Shown here piece after piece: positions 24,772-37,403 of a DNA stretch of 64,000 bases (positions are counted from its first letter, which is position 1; each line of letters opens with the position of its first letter). The notes below the pieces were generated by a model, which saw only the letters and a list, made by a program, of their open reading frames with translations, made no database searches and was not told the origin of the DNA. A program made the translations under genes and the position numbers. This DNA comes from Cinnamomum chago (lineage: Eukaryota; Streptophyta; Magnoliopsida; Laurales; Lauraceae): NCBI GenBank assembly GCA_038049695.1, contig CP142458.1, forward strand, positions 57,197,501-57,261,500, given 5' to 3'.

Positions 24772-27700
24772 TATTATATGCTTGAGAAGTAGAACGAACA
24801 AACCCTTCTTTAAATTTGAGTCAAGCTCAAGAAACTGATGTAGTTTCTTTGAAAAAGGAATTACATTAGAAGAATGGCAGCCCCACATTGTTTGTTGGGC
24901 CCACTAGCCTACTAGACATGAGAGCTTTGCAATCAAACCATTCAAAATTAGATCCATTGATGCTTTTTAGCTTTTTTTACCGAAGATTATCAAGTGGACG
25001 GTCAAGATACTTTGCTTAGCTTACATTTTTTTGGTCTTAGATGAAATAGCCAGTAATACCAAATGGAGTTGATTTTTTAAAGATTGTTAGATCCTAAAAT
25101 CATCTTATATTTATTTAGGCCAATGAGCCCCACAAACTCTGAGATCTTCGCTATGTTAACTAATAGTTACTGTTAGACGGAAACCGCATGGTTTTCAAAC
25201 ATTTTTTTTTAATGATTCTATTCAATTTGACATCAGACCTTCTACGACTTTAGTAATAAGATACTGTTTGCTTCTTTTCAAATTGAACTGATAGAATTTG
25301 TAGCACGAGAGAGCTTTAAAGCCTAGCCAACTTCAAAATAATCAGGTCTGTCGTATATTAATGAGCATTTGATTTAAGCTATAAAATGGATGATTAATTA
25401 GTAATGGCCAAATCTTTTAGTTCCACCATCCATTTTGTGCCCTTGGATGGTTATCAAAATCTAATAACTCTGATTGTTTTTAGTTTATTAGATCTCAAAG
25501 ACTCTTGTTTTTGGCAGGCTGGTGGCCTTACAAATTGTACTATGTGTCCATTTGAAAAGTAGCAAAGAAAATCATGCACCTAAAACAATAGAGGACCTAA
25601 TTAATCAATATAAGACCGAATTATTAATTAAAAAACACTTTGGAAACAATAATAGCTTTCGCGATGATGTAATTACTAATTAAAATAGGACTCTTGCAAA
25701 TGTAATGGGCCTATGGGATTATTAGATATACGACGGTTTTAGATCTAGCATCATCATCAAAGTCTTGTCCCAATTATGTTCGGTCCGGCTACATGGATTT
25801 TGTTTCTTCATTTTGATCTATCCGCCTTTGCACTTATTCAAATCTACTGTTACTACTTCTATCCACATCCTATTTGGCCTGCCCCTTTTCCTTGGTGGGC
25901 CATCAACTTGCATAGAAAAATCATTCCTCATCAGTGTCATTGTTGGCTTGCGTTAGACATGTACAAGCTATCTCAAATAAGTTTTCTTATTTTATCACCT
26001 ATTGATGCTACCCCTAAAAATCATTTCTCACCAGTGTCATTGCTAGCTTATGTTAAATATATGAATTTTATCACCCAATATCTATCTAAAGTCATGAAAT
26101 GAATGATTTCGACCATCCATTTAATGATATTTGATCAAATATTTAATAACACCCAACAGACTTTCTTTTTCTTTATTTTTTTTTTTAGATAGCCAGATCA
26201 TAAAGTCTTCTTTTGTTGTTGGCTTCACCAATCTGGTTAGATAAAAGCTTGGATACAAGCCAACCGGTCAAAATAGGTAAAAATTGGTGATTGAACTTGT
26301 TTGGTCCACCATCACGCATTTTTATTTTTATTACATGGAAAATCTACAATGGCATTGCCAATTCAGTTCACTTACCTCTTCCGGATCCACGGTTATAATC
26401 TCCGTGTCTGATCGAGGAGGTTGTTTATTCTGTCATTTTCTCTTATCCCTATGATTTAAACAAATCATTAAGTTCTTTGCCTCAATATTTTTTTATTTTT
26501 AACTTTATAAGAGGCGTGGGATTTAAGAGTTACACTCCCACTAAAGTGGAATAGTCGACAATAGATATAGATCGTGGAACACTTTGGCCAACTGATTTTT
26601 CCACCGTGGTCAACTCTTAGTGAAAAAAAAAATGATCGATCAACCCAATTGTCGATAAAAAAAATTGATCAGGGAACTTACAAGTATGCATCTTATATTA
26701 TTTTTAAACGAGATTTAGTGGTTTATATATTTATTTATCATAGTTACCACTATCTCAGGTCACCGATCTGTTGTGCCATTGGAGTGTGGTTTATACATTT
26801 ATTTATCATAGTTACAACTTTGGTACGCTCTCTGGTCCAATTTTTAAAACATTGGTCTAGATGCCAGTGGGACTACAAATACTAAGAGCATGTGCCCTTT
26901 CATTCATAGTTCCTTTAGAAATAAAACTGGCAAGAAAACTATGTCAATTAAGGTCCTATTTGGCATCACCGTAGGAATATTGTTTCATTTTGAAAATGAA
27001 TAAAGAAAAGCTTGTTGACAGGCATACGCTCTCCCTTTTTGCGTGCATCTATAAAATCTCTTCCTCTCTATCTCCCTCATCTTTTTATCCCTCTAGGTTC
27101 TCTCTATCATAAAATTCATGCCAAGCAAGTTTTTCTTCGTTCATTCTCAGAATGAAATATTCTCATAGTAATGTCAAACATGATCATCTAATGTTTTAGT
27201 TGCATGCCACCATTGGAGTGTGACTTGTGAGACTTCGTGCATATATTTGGCCAGTGCCTTTGATGTACAGGAGTTTTACTATTATCGACGATGAGGATTA
27301 AAAATCCTACACGACTGTATTAAGATGGCAACGCGTTGGGACAAGTTAGGATTTAGGCTGACCCAAGCCATTTTGAATGGCACTTCCTCTTCCTTATACC
27401 AGCCCTATAATGAGTTTATGATTTGTGATGACAAACCCACCCTTGATGCATGAGGGCTCTATGATTTATGATGCCAAACCCGACTCAAAAGTACCAATAT
27501 GGGTTAGGTTGGATTTCCTAATTGATGTTTTTTCATTTTAAATTTAAAAAAGGAACATGTGATCAAAGAGAATCAAAACCGTGACTTAGGAAATGATATG
27601 CATTGTTTACTACCACCTGTGATACTATAATCTTACATTGATTAAAAAGTTGAGAAATATTCTCCTAAGAGCAACTATATTTGCAATCCATCGCCCACTT

Positions 27701-28106
27701 GGGCCAACCTTTAATCAAGGCAGGCCGTTTCACAATCTTTATCTTCCCATGATCGGGCAGTGGCCTCCATTTCATTCTCATCAAACCTTTCTCCAACATT
27801 GGATTGAGTCTCAAAGAAATTTATGATTAAAATACCACTAAACTTTATGACTATTAAATCAAGGGCTAGAATGATTTCACAGGTTTTTTTTTTTTTTCCT
27901 TTTTTGACACTCATGCATAAGGAGTAGGGGCAGGACTAAAGAATCTTTCTTGGAGGGCCATAGTGCCAAATGTAAAAATGCATGAAAATCTGTCTAACTG
28001 TAAGGAGTATTCAACAACCCAAACCCCCCTCTGGTTCCCCCCATGATAAGGACACGTTTCCATGTACACCAATCCCACTGATAAGTAGATATTTAAGTGG
28101 GACCTA
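24772..28106. other. Intergenic, no gene seen
   Basis: AT-rich DNA with an RTE-tail-like motif near 25740-25980 and several poly-T runs. Open frames here are short and show no family resemblance. Confidence 0.45.
25740..25980 (+). repeat. RTE-LINE-tail-like repeat
   Basis: catcatcatcaaagtcttgt, then cccaattatgttcggtccgg and ctacatggattttg, resemble from memory the conserved 3' tail of plant RTE-type LINEs (aagccttgtcccaactat, then ggggtcggctacatgga). A shorter inverted copy is at 7985-8035. No RTE coding sequence is attached. Confidence 0.4.
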
Positions 28107-28478
28107 TGTTAGGATTTTATTAATGTTGGCTAGTTTATGGGTTGGACAAAACTCTGGGTCCATTTGAGTTGTAATTTTCTATTTTTTTTTTTTAGAAAGG
28201 ATTGTGTTTGAGCCGCTGCAGAACTGAAGCGAAGACGAGCGAGTTCTTAGTTATTCAAGCCATTTTTCAGAACACATGTTCATTATAGCGAACATGAACT
28301 TCGCTACAGCGAATTTCCAACCTAGCTAGGGGCCAAAGAGGACCCTCACTATAGCGAGGACTCTGCTCACTATAGCAAACAGGCGGTCACGCCCGATTCC
28401 ATCTGGACTCTATCTAAAGAGTTTGAAAAGACTTCCTATTATGATTGTATTATCCTTAGGAGTCTTGCGCATGGATTT

Positions 28479-28521
<43 letters not shown>

Positions 28522-29022
28522 GTTGCTCTCAACCATAAAGAAGACAAGAAGTTAATTCTCTCTCTTGATCTGATGTTAGAATACCGTAAGAGAGATTTCT
28601 TTATTTCTTTAAAGCTATTGAGAGAATGTTCTGAATGGTTGTTTTAGAAGGTTTTATTGCTTCTACTCTCTTGTAGAAGATTGATCATCTTGGTTGACAA
28701 GGTGCGACGAGATCAAGTATGGAGAACGGTGCACGGCGGTTAAATCGTGACAGTAAGAAGTTGTGCAAGAACAACTACAGACCTTAGGTCGATGTATTGA
28801 CTGAGGTAAAGGAGCTGTAAGTATATCTTTTAAGTATTCGCGAGTTCTTGATTTCTGAATCATGATTTTTCTCCTTGAAAGGGTTTTCACGCTAAATATT
28901 GTGTCTTGCTTGTGATTGGTAGATTTATTTGCTCATTCTTTCTTGTTTGGTTGGTTACATCCGCTGCGTTGGTTTGATTAATTAGACTAGCATCCATTCT
29001 AGTAGGTTCTACGGAACTTTCA
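28107..29022 (+). mobile_element. Solo Copia LTR, 916 bp, perfect target duplication
   Basis: It starts tgttaggattttattaatg, ends cggaactttca, and is flanked by accta on both sides (28102-28106 and 29023-29027). Its first 90 bases are the reverse complement of the right ends of the LTRs at 32416-33273, 37404-38259 and 41165-41966, so all four belong to one family. A (TA)n tract (28482-28517) lies in the middle. Absence of internal sequence and the perfect duplication show it formed by LTR-LTR recombination. Confidence 0.9.
28482..28517 (+). repeat. (TA)n microsatellite
   Basis: About 18 TA units inside the solo LTR, absent at the matching place in the sister LTRs of the window. Confidence 0.95.
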
Positions 29023-29027
29023 ACCTA

Positions 29028-30695
29028 CGAGCTGGATTGCAAATTAGAAGTAGGAGTCTACTCGTAGGAGAAATTGCCCTTAAAAAGTTAGTAATATCTA
29101 AGTTTGAGAAAAATGGGGCCGGACAGGTCAAACACAACCAAAATCTAAACCCACCCCATACTTGACACGGGGTGAAATCTAACCAACTCACTACCAAACT
29201 TGTCTCTAATAAAAGTGGGTCAAGGCAAGTTCTGTTCAAACATGACTCATCAGCACCTCCGTGATGTACAACTCCCATACATGAGAATTTCTCTAATGCT
29301 CTCTATATTGCTCTTTCCTTGAGCCCTAACAAATGTCAAAAACTTTGTCCACTCTCTCACATCTATTGGCCGTCAATTTCATGATATTAGATAGGACAAA
29401 TGACTATTCTTTCGTGAATGGATAGAATAAAAAGACTTATCTATTTATTTATTTTTTTTCCAAGTTCTCCTAGTGGCCAAAGAAGAGTGAGGAAATCTAC
29501 CCACTCAAGAATCCATCCTTTGGGGAGACTGTTGGGAGCGGATGTGCTATTCACAACATCCACCCTGTGATTCCCAGCTCGTGTGTATTTGGCAATGCAA
29601 GTATCCTATTTTAATATTTGACTGTGGGAATGTTACAAGAATGCAGTGTTGGTGAAGAAATATGCAGCTATAGATTATATTGATATGGGCGTGACCATTG
29701 GCCCAAGTAGCTGTTTGATATTGTCATGGGATTACAAAAAAAGGCTGTACATGAGAAAAAAAAACACTAAAATTAGAGGTGATTGCTTATAAATATCCAA
29801 AAGGGCAAGTGTTTATATGTAAATGACAATGAAAGCTTAACAGCTCTAACCTGGATAAAATATAGTACATACTCATATTAATTAATACATATCAATAGTT
29901 TTATAATGGTATTCAGAGGCCGGTTGAAGATTTCAGCTATTAAACAATATCAATTAAGCATGTGGTGTCAGCAATCCCACTACTTTGATGTTAGGTTTAC
30001 ACAAATTGGTGTGCACGTTGCTGGGCCATCACTCAATCCATCCACATCAATCACCAAACTGATATACATCATGGGGGAGTGTCAATCCGGGCTCACTTTT
30101 AAAATATGCTCTCCTACTGTTTGGGCCCACTTTAGATCCATCTTCCTCACAAAGGCTCATGGAATGTGTAGGATAATGAGGATAGAGGGTGGTCCAAGTA
30201 TCACTTTGATCAGATAATCCTTCCATTCAATTTTAAAGCCACAAAATTTAGTGGTTTCCTTAATGCAATTTATTTTGTGAATTAAATTAGACAGTCGTTA
30301 ATGGTCTGATCAATGTCAAATTGGGATGGTTCGGGTTCAAAGTGGGTAATAATTGCTTAGATTTTACAAAGGTAAGCCCAACATTAAAAATGGGGAGTCA
30401 TGAAAAAAAGACTGAAATAAAAGGAAGGGGCAGATTTGAGAATAACCCACATGTATATAGAACCCTTGATTATAATAACTGGGAAATGAATCCCAGATAG
30501 CTGTACATACATGTATCATATCTGTAGTGATTGTAACTAAGCTTAAGGAACAAACTATTTGAATGAAGCTCTGACTTCCTGCATCCTTGAAATTCTACTG
30601 ATCCAATCTGATTTAAAAATTGTACTGGAGGCCGAACAGCTTGAGTGTTTGGTTTGGATTTTTATGGTGGCTAAACCAGGTTTCAGATCGCTGCA
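29028..30695. other. Intergenic, no gene seen
   Basis: No supported coding or RNA feature. The open frame 29906-30217 has no recognisable motif and no splice context. Confidence 0.4.
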
Positions 30696-30699
30696 TCAT

Positions 30700-32415
30700 A
30701 GTCTAAATAAATAACACTTGCTCCCATCAAATATAGAATTCAATCTTATAAAACACCCACCCAATCTCACACTGGGAGAAGCACTCTTATTAAACCAGCA
30801 GCCCAAATAATCTGAGTTTAGAACATGTCCATGCTTATAAGACTCCCTAGGAACCACTGATTCTAGACAAGCTCTATACGAGTTTTTGGTGGGGTGAAGA
30901 TGCAAACCACAAGAGGGTCAATACCATAAATTGGAAGGAATTATGCAAATTTATTGAGGGATTCCAGAAAGAACAACCTGGCCTTATAAGCTAAGACTTG
31001 TTAGAGATGCCTGTCTTACCAATGAAGTTTTACTTGTCTCAAAAATTCTTAAGGTCAAGTAATGCCCAAATAGTTCTTAATTTTTGGAATGCTAAGCATT
31101 AAAAGGTGATTCTTGGGTTTGGAAAGGCTTAGTGGAAGCTATTATCTTCATTAACAATAATATTGGTTAGGTTATTGGTAATGAGGAAAGTATTTTGGTC
31201 CGGAAAAATAAACGGGTCCCTTTGGAAGAAGGGCTGAGGAGTCCTTCCACTTATATAAGGCTTTCAGATCTTCTTATTAAGGATCTTTGGATTGACAATA
31301 GATGGGATACTAATCTAATTATACGTACTTTCAATGATATTAGAGCTGTGAAGAATATCTGAAAATCTGTTGAGGTCAACGTCCACCCTCGCTCCTGAGC
31401 GGTCATAATTGTGGTCGAGCCCTCGCCCTCACCATAAAACTATTGTTGTGCCGTTTCCTATCACCAATTGGTTTTGGGATAAGTGGTAGCTCAATAGGGT
31501 GTAAGATCCTACAAAATCCATATTCCTTAATGCCAACAATCTGACATGAAGGCATGGACTTTTTCCAAGAATGGCGAATTATCCACTAAAACTGCTTAGA
31601 AGATTATGTGTATGGATCTTGCCAGTAGTGGCAATTCCTCTCTCAAAATTAACAGGCGAAAATTGTAGAAAGTCCTTGTTCCCTAAATAATTCTCCTTTT
31701 TGGATGGAAATGCCTAAAGGAGGTCATCTCGGCTAAGCTTCACTTTTCAAAATTTAACTTAGGTGATCCCATATTCCCTACATGAGGAAGAATTTGTTAT
31801 GCATATTATATTACATTGTAATCATGCTAGGTTGGTTTCGGATCCGTCACACTAGTAATTAGTTTCTAACGATCATTGAATGGTGGGAAAAACTAATAGA
31901 ACCTAATATGCAATCTAGCCCTCCCATCGATTGATACCTCATGGCTAGGGTTCTTATCACTTGGTGGGTCTTGTCGAAGGCCATGAATAACTCAATTCAT
32001 AAAGGGGGAGCCCTCCTAATCCCTCTTCTATTTTGAAGGAGACAAATAGCATCCTCAATAGAGAAAATTTATAACTTCTATCTTGAAGGAGACAAACAGC
32101 ATCCTCAATAGAGAAAATTTATAGCACCCACCACCCCCTAAAAAACATCCCTCTTCTATCTTGAAGGAGACACTAATAGAACCTAATACGCAAAAATCCC
32201 TCTTCTATCTTGAAAGAGACACTAATAGAACCTAATACGCAATCTAGCCCTCCCATCGATTGATGCCTCATGGCTAGGGTTCTTATCACTTAGTGGGTTT
32301 TGTCGAAGGCCAAGAATAACTCAATCCATAAAGGGGGCACCCTCCTAATCCCCCTTCTATCTTGAAGGAGACAAATAGCATCCTCATAGAGACAATTTAT
32401 AGTCCCCCCATCAAT
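30700..32415 (+). pseudogene. LINE reverse transcriptase C-terminal part, broken
   Basis: Plus-strand fragments in shifting frames match the end of plant LINE ORF2. MSMLIRLPRN near 30820 corresponds to the usual MS-F-LPK region and SFWWGEDANHKRVNTINWKE near 30880-30950 to the FWWG and INW motifs. Then come SWVWKGLVEA near 31110 and RSPSTYIRLSDLLIKDLWID near 31230. WWEKLIEPN near 31880 is a late part before RNase H. The endonuclease and polymerase core are missing, so the copy is 5'-truncated. It continues after the Copia insertion as the RNase H pieces at 38260-42352. Confidence 0.7.
31890..32405 (+). repeat. Complex duplication inside the LINE
   Basis: ctaatagaacctaatatgca (31893) and ctaatagaacctaatacgca (32221) start two copies of about 185 bases, 328 apart. 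Between them are further partial copies built on cccctcttctatcttgaagg-like units. The pattern suggests repeated template slippage or unequal exchange. Confidence 0.8.
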
Positions 32416-33273
32416 TGAGAGTTGCTACTTACTAGAATGGAATAAGATAACTAGTCCAAATAACCAATGCACAGTGGCAGTAATCAATCAAATAAGATAG
32501 AACTAACAAAACTATCAACCAAACAATTACCACAAGAAGGCAGATACAAACTTAACATGGAAACCCTATTTAGGGAGAAAAATCAATCACTATTAAGCGT
32601 TCACAAAATATACTCATTGCTCATTTATCTTAGTCAGTACGTTGACCTAAGGAATATAGTTCTTCTTGAACAACTCCTCGCTACCACGACTACTCGCCGC
32701 GCATCGCTCTTCGTGCTTAATCCTCCTTCAATCACCTTGAGAACCAAGATGAATCAGTCATCTACAAAGAAGTAGAAGCTTCAAACCTTCTAGAGCAACC
32801 CTTCAGAACAATCTCTCTATGATAGCTCTAGAGAAAAATTATCTCTCGTTTAGATCTCTCTTGCTTAGAATATTGAGAGAGGTGGTGTGTGTTTTTGCGT
32901 TGAGAGAGACACCCAATTTATAGCCCCAAATCCGTGCAAGAGACTTCTAATAATGATCCAATCAGAATATCAATTTGTCTCAAATTCTAACATAGAATCC
33001 GGAACCAACTAGGCAAACCCGTCCATGCTCACTATAGCGAGCCCCGTCTCTGGTCCCAGCCTGCATCTGCTTCGATCTAACAAAGTTATGTTCATTATAG
33101 CAAACTAGCATTCTGGATTTTGACTTATAGGCACCAAAACTCTCCAGTCTTCGCTTCAGTTCTTCCGGCGACTCAACCATAGTCTATTAAAAAATAAAAT
33201 AGAAAATTACAACTCAAATGGACCTAGATTTTTGTCCAACCCATGAATTAGCCAACACAATAAAATCCTAAAG
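32416..33273 (-). mobile_element. Copia 3' LTR of the gag-only element
   Basis: The minus-strand LTR is 858 bases and closely similar over its full length to 37404-38259. To its right the minus strand reads ccaaaggggagatct, a polypurine tract just before the LTR start, which identifies this as the 3' LTR. The first two bases of the LTR (expected TG) are changed: cctaaag stands where cctaaca is expected. Confidence 0.85.
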
Positions 33274-33571
33274 ATCTCCCCTTTGGCAATTTATGGACAA
33301 AGCCTTTTAGGACAATATATATGATCTACCCAAAAGAAAAACCCAAAATACATTAAATTTTCAACACAAAAAATATCAACACCAGTAGATCTTGCACTGT
33401 CTTTGGCTTGGCTTGAATTTCTCTCACTTTTTATCCATAATTGACAAACAAGTATCTTCAAGCATTTTTTTTTCAATTTGGATGCAATAACTCCCCCTTA
33501 ATTTTGACTCCCCCTCAATATGATTTTTGTATCAGCACTGGGGTGAGGGCTTTGATCTTGCAGATTAGGGT

Positions 33572-35492
33572 TGTCGAGTTCATGAATTTACACATTTACA
33601 CATCATTTTAAGATGAATTAGGGGTTTAATTAGGTGAATTGCATCATTATTCATCTAATTTCATCATTTCATGCATTTTCACATAGGAATCTGAATTTTC
33701 ATACTTTTCATACATTTTATGCATTAACTTAGAATATTTTCCAAATTTTCTCCGAAGAATCCCAGTTGGAGTAGAACTCTGTCCGGATGGGTCCGGCTTC
33801 AATATGGACTCTTTAGTATTTGATGCGTTGAATTAGAATGTGCAGAAAATGAAAATTGCAAGCTTCTGTCATGGATCCCACTTTCAAGCACACATAGTCA
33901 TCATGGACCCCACATTGCTGAATTGAAACTTGAAAAGAAATAAATTGAAGAATTCACCACCTGGACCCCATACACAAGCCATATGCAAATCAATCAAAGG
34001 AGGGATTCACTCATCATGTCAGTTGAAGAGTCCTAACTACAGTAGAAGACTTCTCATAGGACCCACTATTCAAGCAGATAAAATGTCCCACATGGCAGGG
34101 TCCGCAGTAGTTGCAAATTTAAAATTATTAATGGATAATTCAAAGAGTATAATTCTGATTGGAACAAAAGAAGAAGAGTTTGAATCATCCACATCTGATG
34201 TCCTTCCGAAAATGAAAGTTGTACAGAGATAGAATCCATTGCAAATCAAATTTTAAAAGTTAAATCACAGTTTTCTCAGGATAACTCATCTTCAAATGGC
34301 CATAACTTTCAATCTGACCGTCGAATCGATGAAATTTACCTATTATTGAAAAGCTTATTAAAAGTAGATATTCGTAATGTGAAAATCAGAGCTATATTGA
34401 CAAAGTTATGGATCCGGAGATTTTCATGTTAATTTTTAGATGGGATTACAATTAAATCAACACCGTTGATAATCAATTGCAGCACATCTCTTGTGAGACC
34501 TCATCTGAAGATTAGCCAAGCCATCCAGAAGCTTCCACCTCATTCAAATTTAAAAAGGATAAGAGATATACCTTATCAATGAAGATAAATCAAATCCGCA
34601 GAGAAGGTGTCCAGATTCAATGTATCTGAAAGATAACCAAAAGGTAGCATACGAGAGTCACTCCCTCCCCTTGCACATCCATAATTATTCTCTCTCATCT
34701 TTCTCATCTTTTCTCTAATTAATAGAATTTAAGAGTTATTTTTTGGTATTCTGGGCCCTGTTTCAAAACTAGGTTAGAAGAGTGTGAGAGAAAATTATAA
34801 TTGCCATGAAGTTCTCAATGAAAATCACATCTTTCGCAATGGAGGAGTAGATCCCTGGATCAGAATGTTAGATGAAGTTAAGTGTTTCTCATCATTAATT
34901 TATGTGATATTTTTGTCTCTTGCATATTGATTATAATAATAAATCCGCCTTCTGTCATTGACAGCCTATGTTTTTCAATTTTTTTATTTGACAATGCTTT
35001 AATCATTTATGTTTTCTTAATAGATTATTCTTAGATTGAAATTCTTTGATAATCTATCTTTGATTAATATGTGATATTTAGTTAAGTTCATACTTTCATT
35101 AGGTGAATGAGATTTTTGCATTAAATAAATTGTGAAAAATTGTGCCCTTTTGTAGACAAAGTATCCAAATCATGAATATTGATTTGTTTCTGATTTGAAG
35201 AATTTTTTAGACAAATTTATTTTATCTATTGCATAGAATGATGGTGGGACTACTTAATGGATTCATGATATTCTGATATGCATTTTCTCATATTTTATTG
35301 CTGCACTTTAAATCTAGAATTTTCTCAATCTTAATGTTGTCTTTTTTTTTCTTTATCTCTCTTGTCATTATCATTGATAAAAAAATCATATTTTAAATTT
35401 TAACTCAGTAGTGCTCCCTGTGGGATTCGACTTGTACTTGCCACTGCCTCAAATAAACAGCTGTACATAAGATTGAGTTTAAATTCACATCA
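33572..35492. mobile_element. 1.9-kb solo LTR with AGGGT target duplication
   Basis: It starts tgtcgagttcatgaattt, ends gtttaaattcacatca, and is flanked by agggt on both sides (33567-33571 and 35493-35497). Near its right end it has ctgtgggattcgacttgtac, a string common near the end of long LTRs of Gypsy elements such as the Athila and Tat groups. No coding capacity. It is younger than the Copia element it splits. Confidence 0.8.
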
Positions 35493-35497
35493 AGGGT

Positions 35498-37347
35498 GAT
35501 GAAGCTTTGGTACGGACACTTGCATATTTCGATATTTAAGCAAAGTGTGTACCAATAAAGAATGAAGGTCTTTTCTTGACTCATATAGCTTTGGCATTCT
35601 TCTTTTTTAGCTTAGACTTATGCACTTTCCATTGTGTTTGATTTGGCAAATTTCGCAGTTTATTGCAACGTGACCGAATGTGTCATTTAACTCCACAGTG
35701 ATGACAAGTAGGAATTCGTTCGGGACATGACACACTCTTCTTTTTAGTAGCTCTGTTTGTAACATTAACAACATGATTAGTATCAACTGAGCTTTTAACA
35801 AGACAGTTTGTACATTTGACATTCGAAGTGGATGCTCCGTCTGCGTTGCAAATGCCATGTTTGTCAGTGTATGTTAGCCTTTTTATTGCACAAGATGACA
35901 TCAAGCTTTTTCGATCTAGTGTTCATCATGTTCAATGAAGTTTTCGTAATATCTAACTCAAATAGAACCATCTTAAGTCTTCCGTTCATATCAGCATTTG
36001 CTACTTTCAAAGTCTTCATATCATAATCAAGTATGTCACATTTTTGTGATTTTACAATTAGCTTATCAGCCATTCTGTTGTTCTCATCCTCCAATTGTTG
36101 TACCTTTGCAAGATCTTCAGCAACTTTAGCTTTCAAGGAAGGAGGAATTCTGCTCTGCAGACGCTTTCGAATCAATAGCCACTTTTCATTCACCTTAACC
36201 ATCTTCATGGTCTTCTTGAAAACAATCTCATATTCATTTTTCCAATCTAGTTCTTGGTCTGACTCATTATCCTCATTATTAGTCTCATCATCAGAAGAAA
36301 CATGGGAAGTGGCAGAACCTGTAGATGCCATAAAAGCAATAAACTCCCCTTTGCTAGTGTCGGATTTGTTAGACTCGGGATTTCATCATCTTCATTAGAA
36401 GTATCTTCTTCCCGGACTGTATTCAAAGCCTTCTTCTTAGTTTCTCTATTTCCGCGATCTGTAGTATCGTGTCAATATCCTTGACACTCATAACATTGAA
36501 TCCCTTTGAAAGATTTCTTCTTACCAGGAGTTTTAGGGATTTTCCAATTAGTTTTCTTCCCCTTCATAAAAAGCTTGAATTGTTTCATGAATTGTGTAGC
36601 AACTTAAGGATCAATTTCCTTGGAATCTGAATCTGAATCACTTGCAATTTTCTTGAATGACTCCTTGGAAGTTTTCAAAGCAATACCTTTAGATTGTGAT
36701 TTCCCAATAGACCAAAGGTTTGCTTCGAAAGTTTGTAGGTTGCCAACCAACTCATCGACTTTTAGAGTATTCAAATTCTTATTCTCCTCTATGGCCACAA
36801 CCATTCCATCAAACCTTTCTAGAAGAGATCTCATAATCATTTTGACAATTCTGTTTTCAGGGATTGGTTCTCCCAATGAAAATGCATCATTGACAATAGT
36901 ATTTGGTTTAGCATTAAAATCATTAAATGTCTCATCATCTTCCATCTTAATAGTTTCAAAGGCTGTATACAACTTCTGAAATTTTGATCGTTTGACAGTG
37001 TCAGTACCCTCATGCACAATTTGCAGAATATCCCAACTTCTTTTGCAGTTGTACAAGTAAAAATTCTACGAAAATCAGACACTAACTCCTCTGTAAATAG
37101 CATTTAAAGCCCTAGAGTTGTAAATAACAGCCAATTCTTCTTCCTTAGACCACCGTTCTTCAAGTTTGGGACCAGTTACTCTATTAACAGTACAAGTAGG
37201 CAAGGAATAGTCATTCATAAAAGATTTCTAAACTTTTAAATCTATGGCTTTCAAGAAGGCGACCATCATGGCTTTCCAATAAGCATAGTTGGTACCATCC
37301 AACAAAGGTGGCCTATTGGTTGAAGTACCTTCACTATAGATATCCAT
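35498..37347 (-). pseudogene. Copia gag (DUF4219/UBN2) with long C-terminal coil
   Basis: The likely ATG is at 37345-37347 on the minus strand, opening MDIYSEGTSTNRPPLLDGTN, a typical Copia gag N terminus. After a stop near 37230 and a frameshift near 37040, the UBN2 capsid-like region follows (37056-36604; TVKRSKFQKLYTAFETIKM). A CCHC knuckle at about 36508-36450 starts CYECQGY and carries TGA (36472-36474) before His and Arg for its last Cys. A charged, coiled-coil-like stretch (36331-35864) follows. A second knuckle (about 35706-35660; CHHCGVK, then H and C) also has TGA (35683-35685) before His. Gag would form the particle; this copy cannot make it. Confidence 0.8.
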
Positions 37348-37389
37348 TCTAGCAATATATAGGATCTACACAATAAAATAGTGCAACCC

Positions 37390-37401
37390 GCTCTAATACC
37401 A
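37390..37401 (-). other. Copia primer-binding site
   Basis: The minus strand reads tggtattagagc, one base off the standard tggtatcagagc, two bases after the LTR end at 37404. It marks the LTR to its right as the 5' LTR. Confidence 0.8.
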
Positions 37402-37403
37402 AT

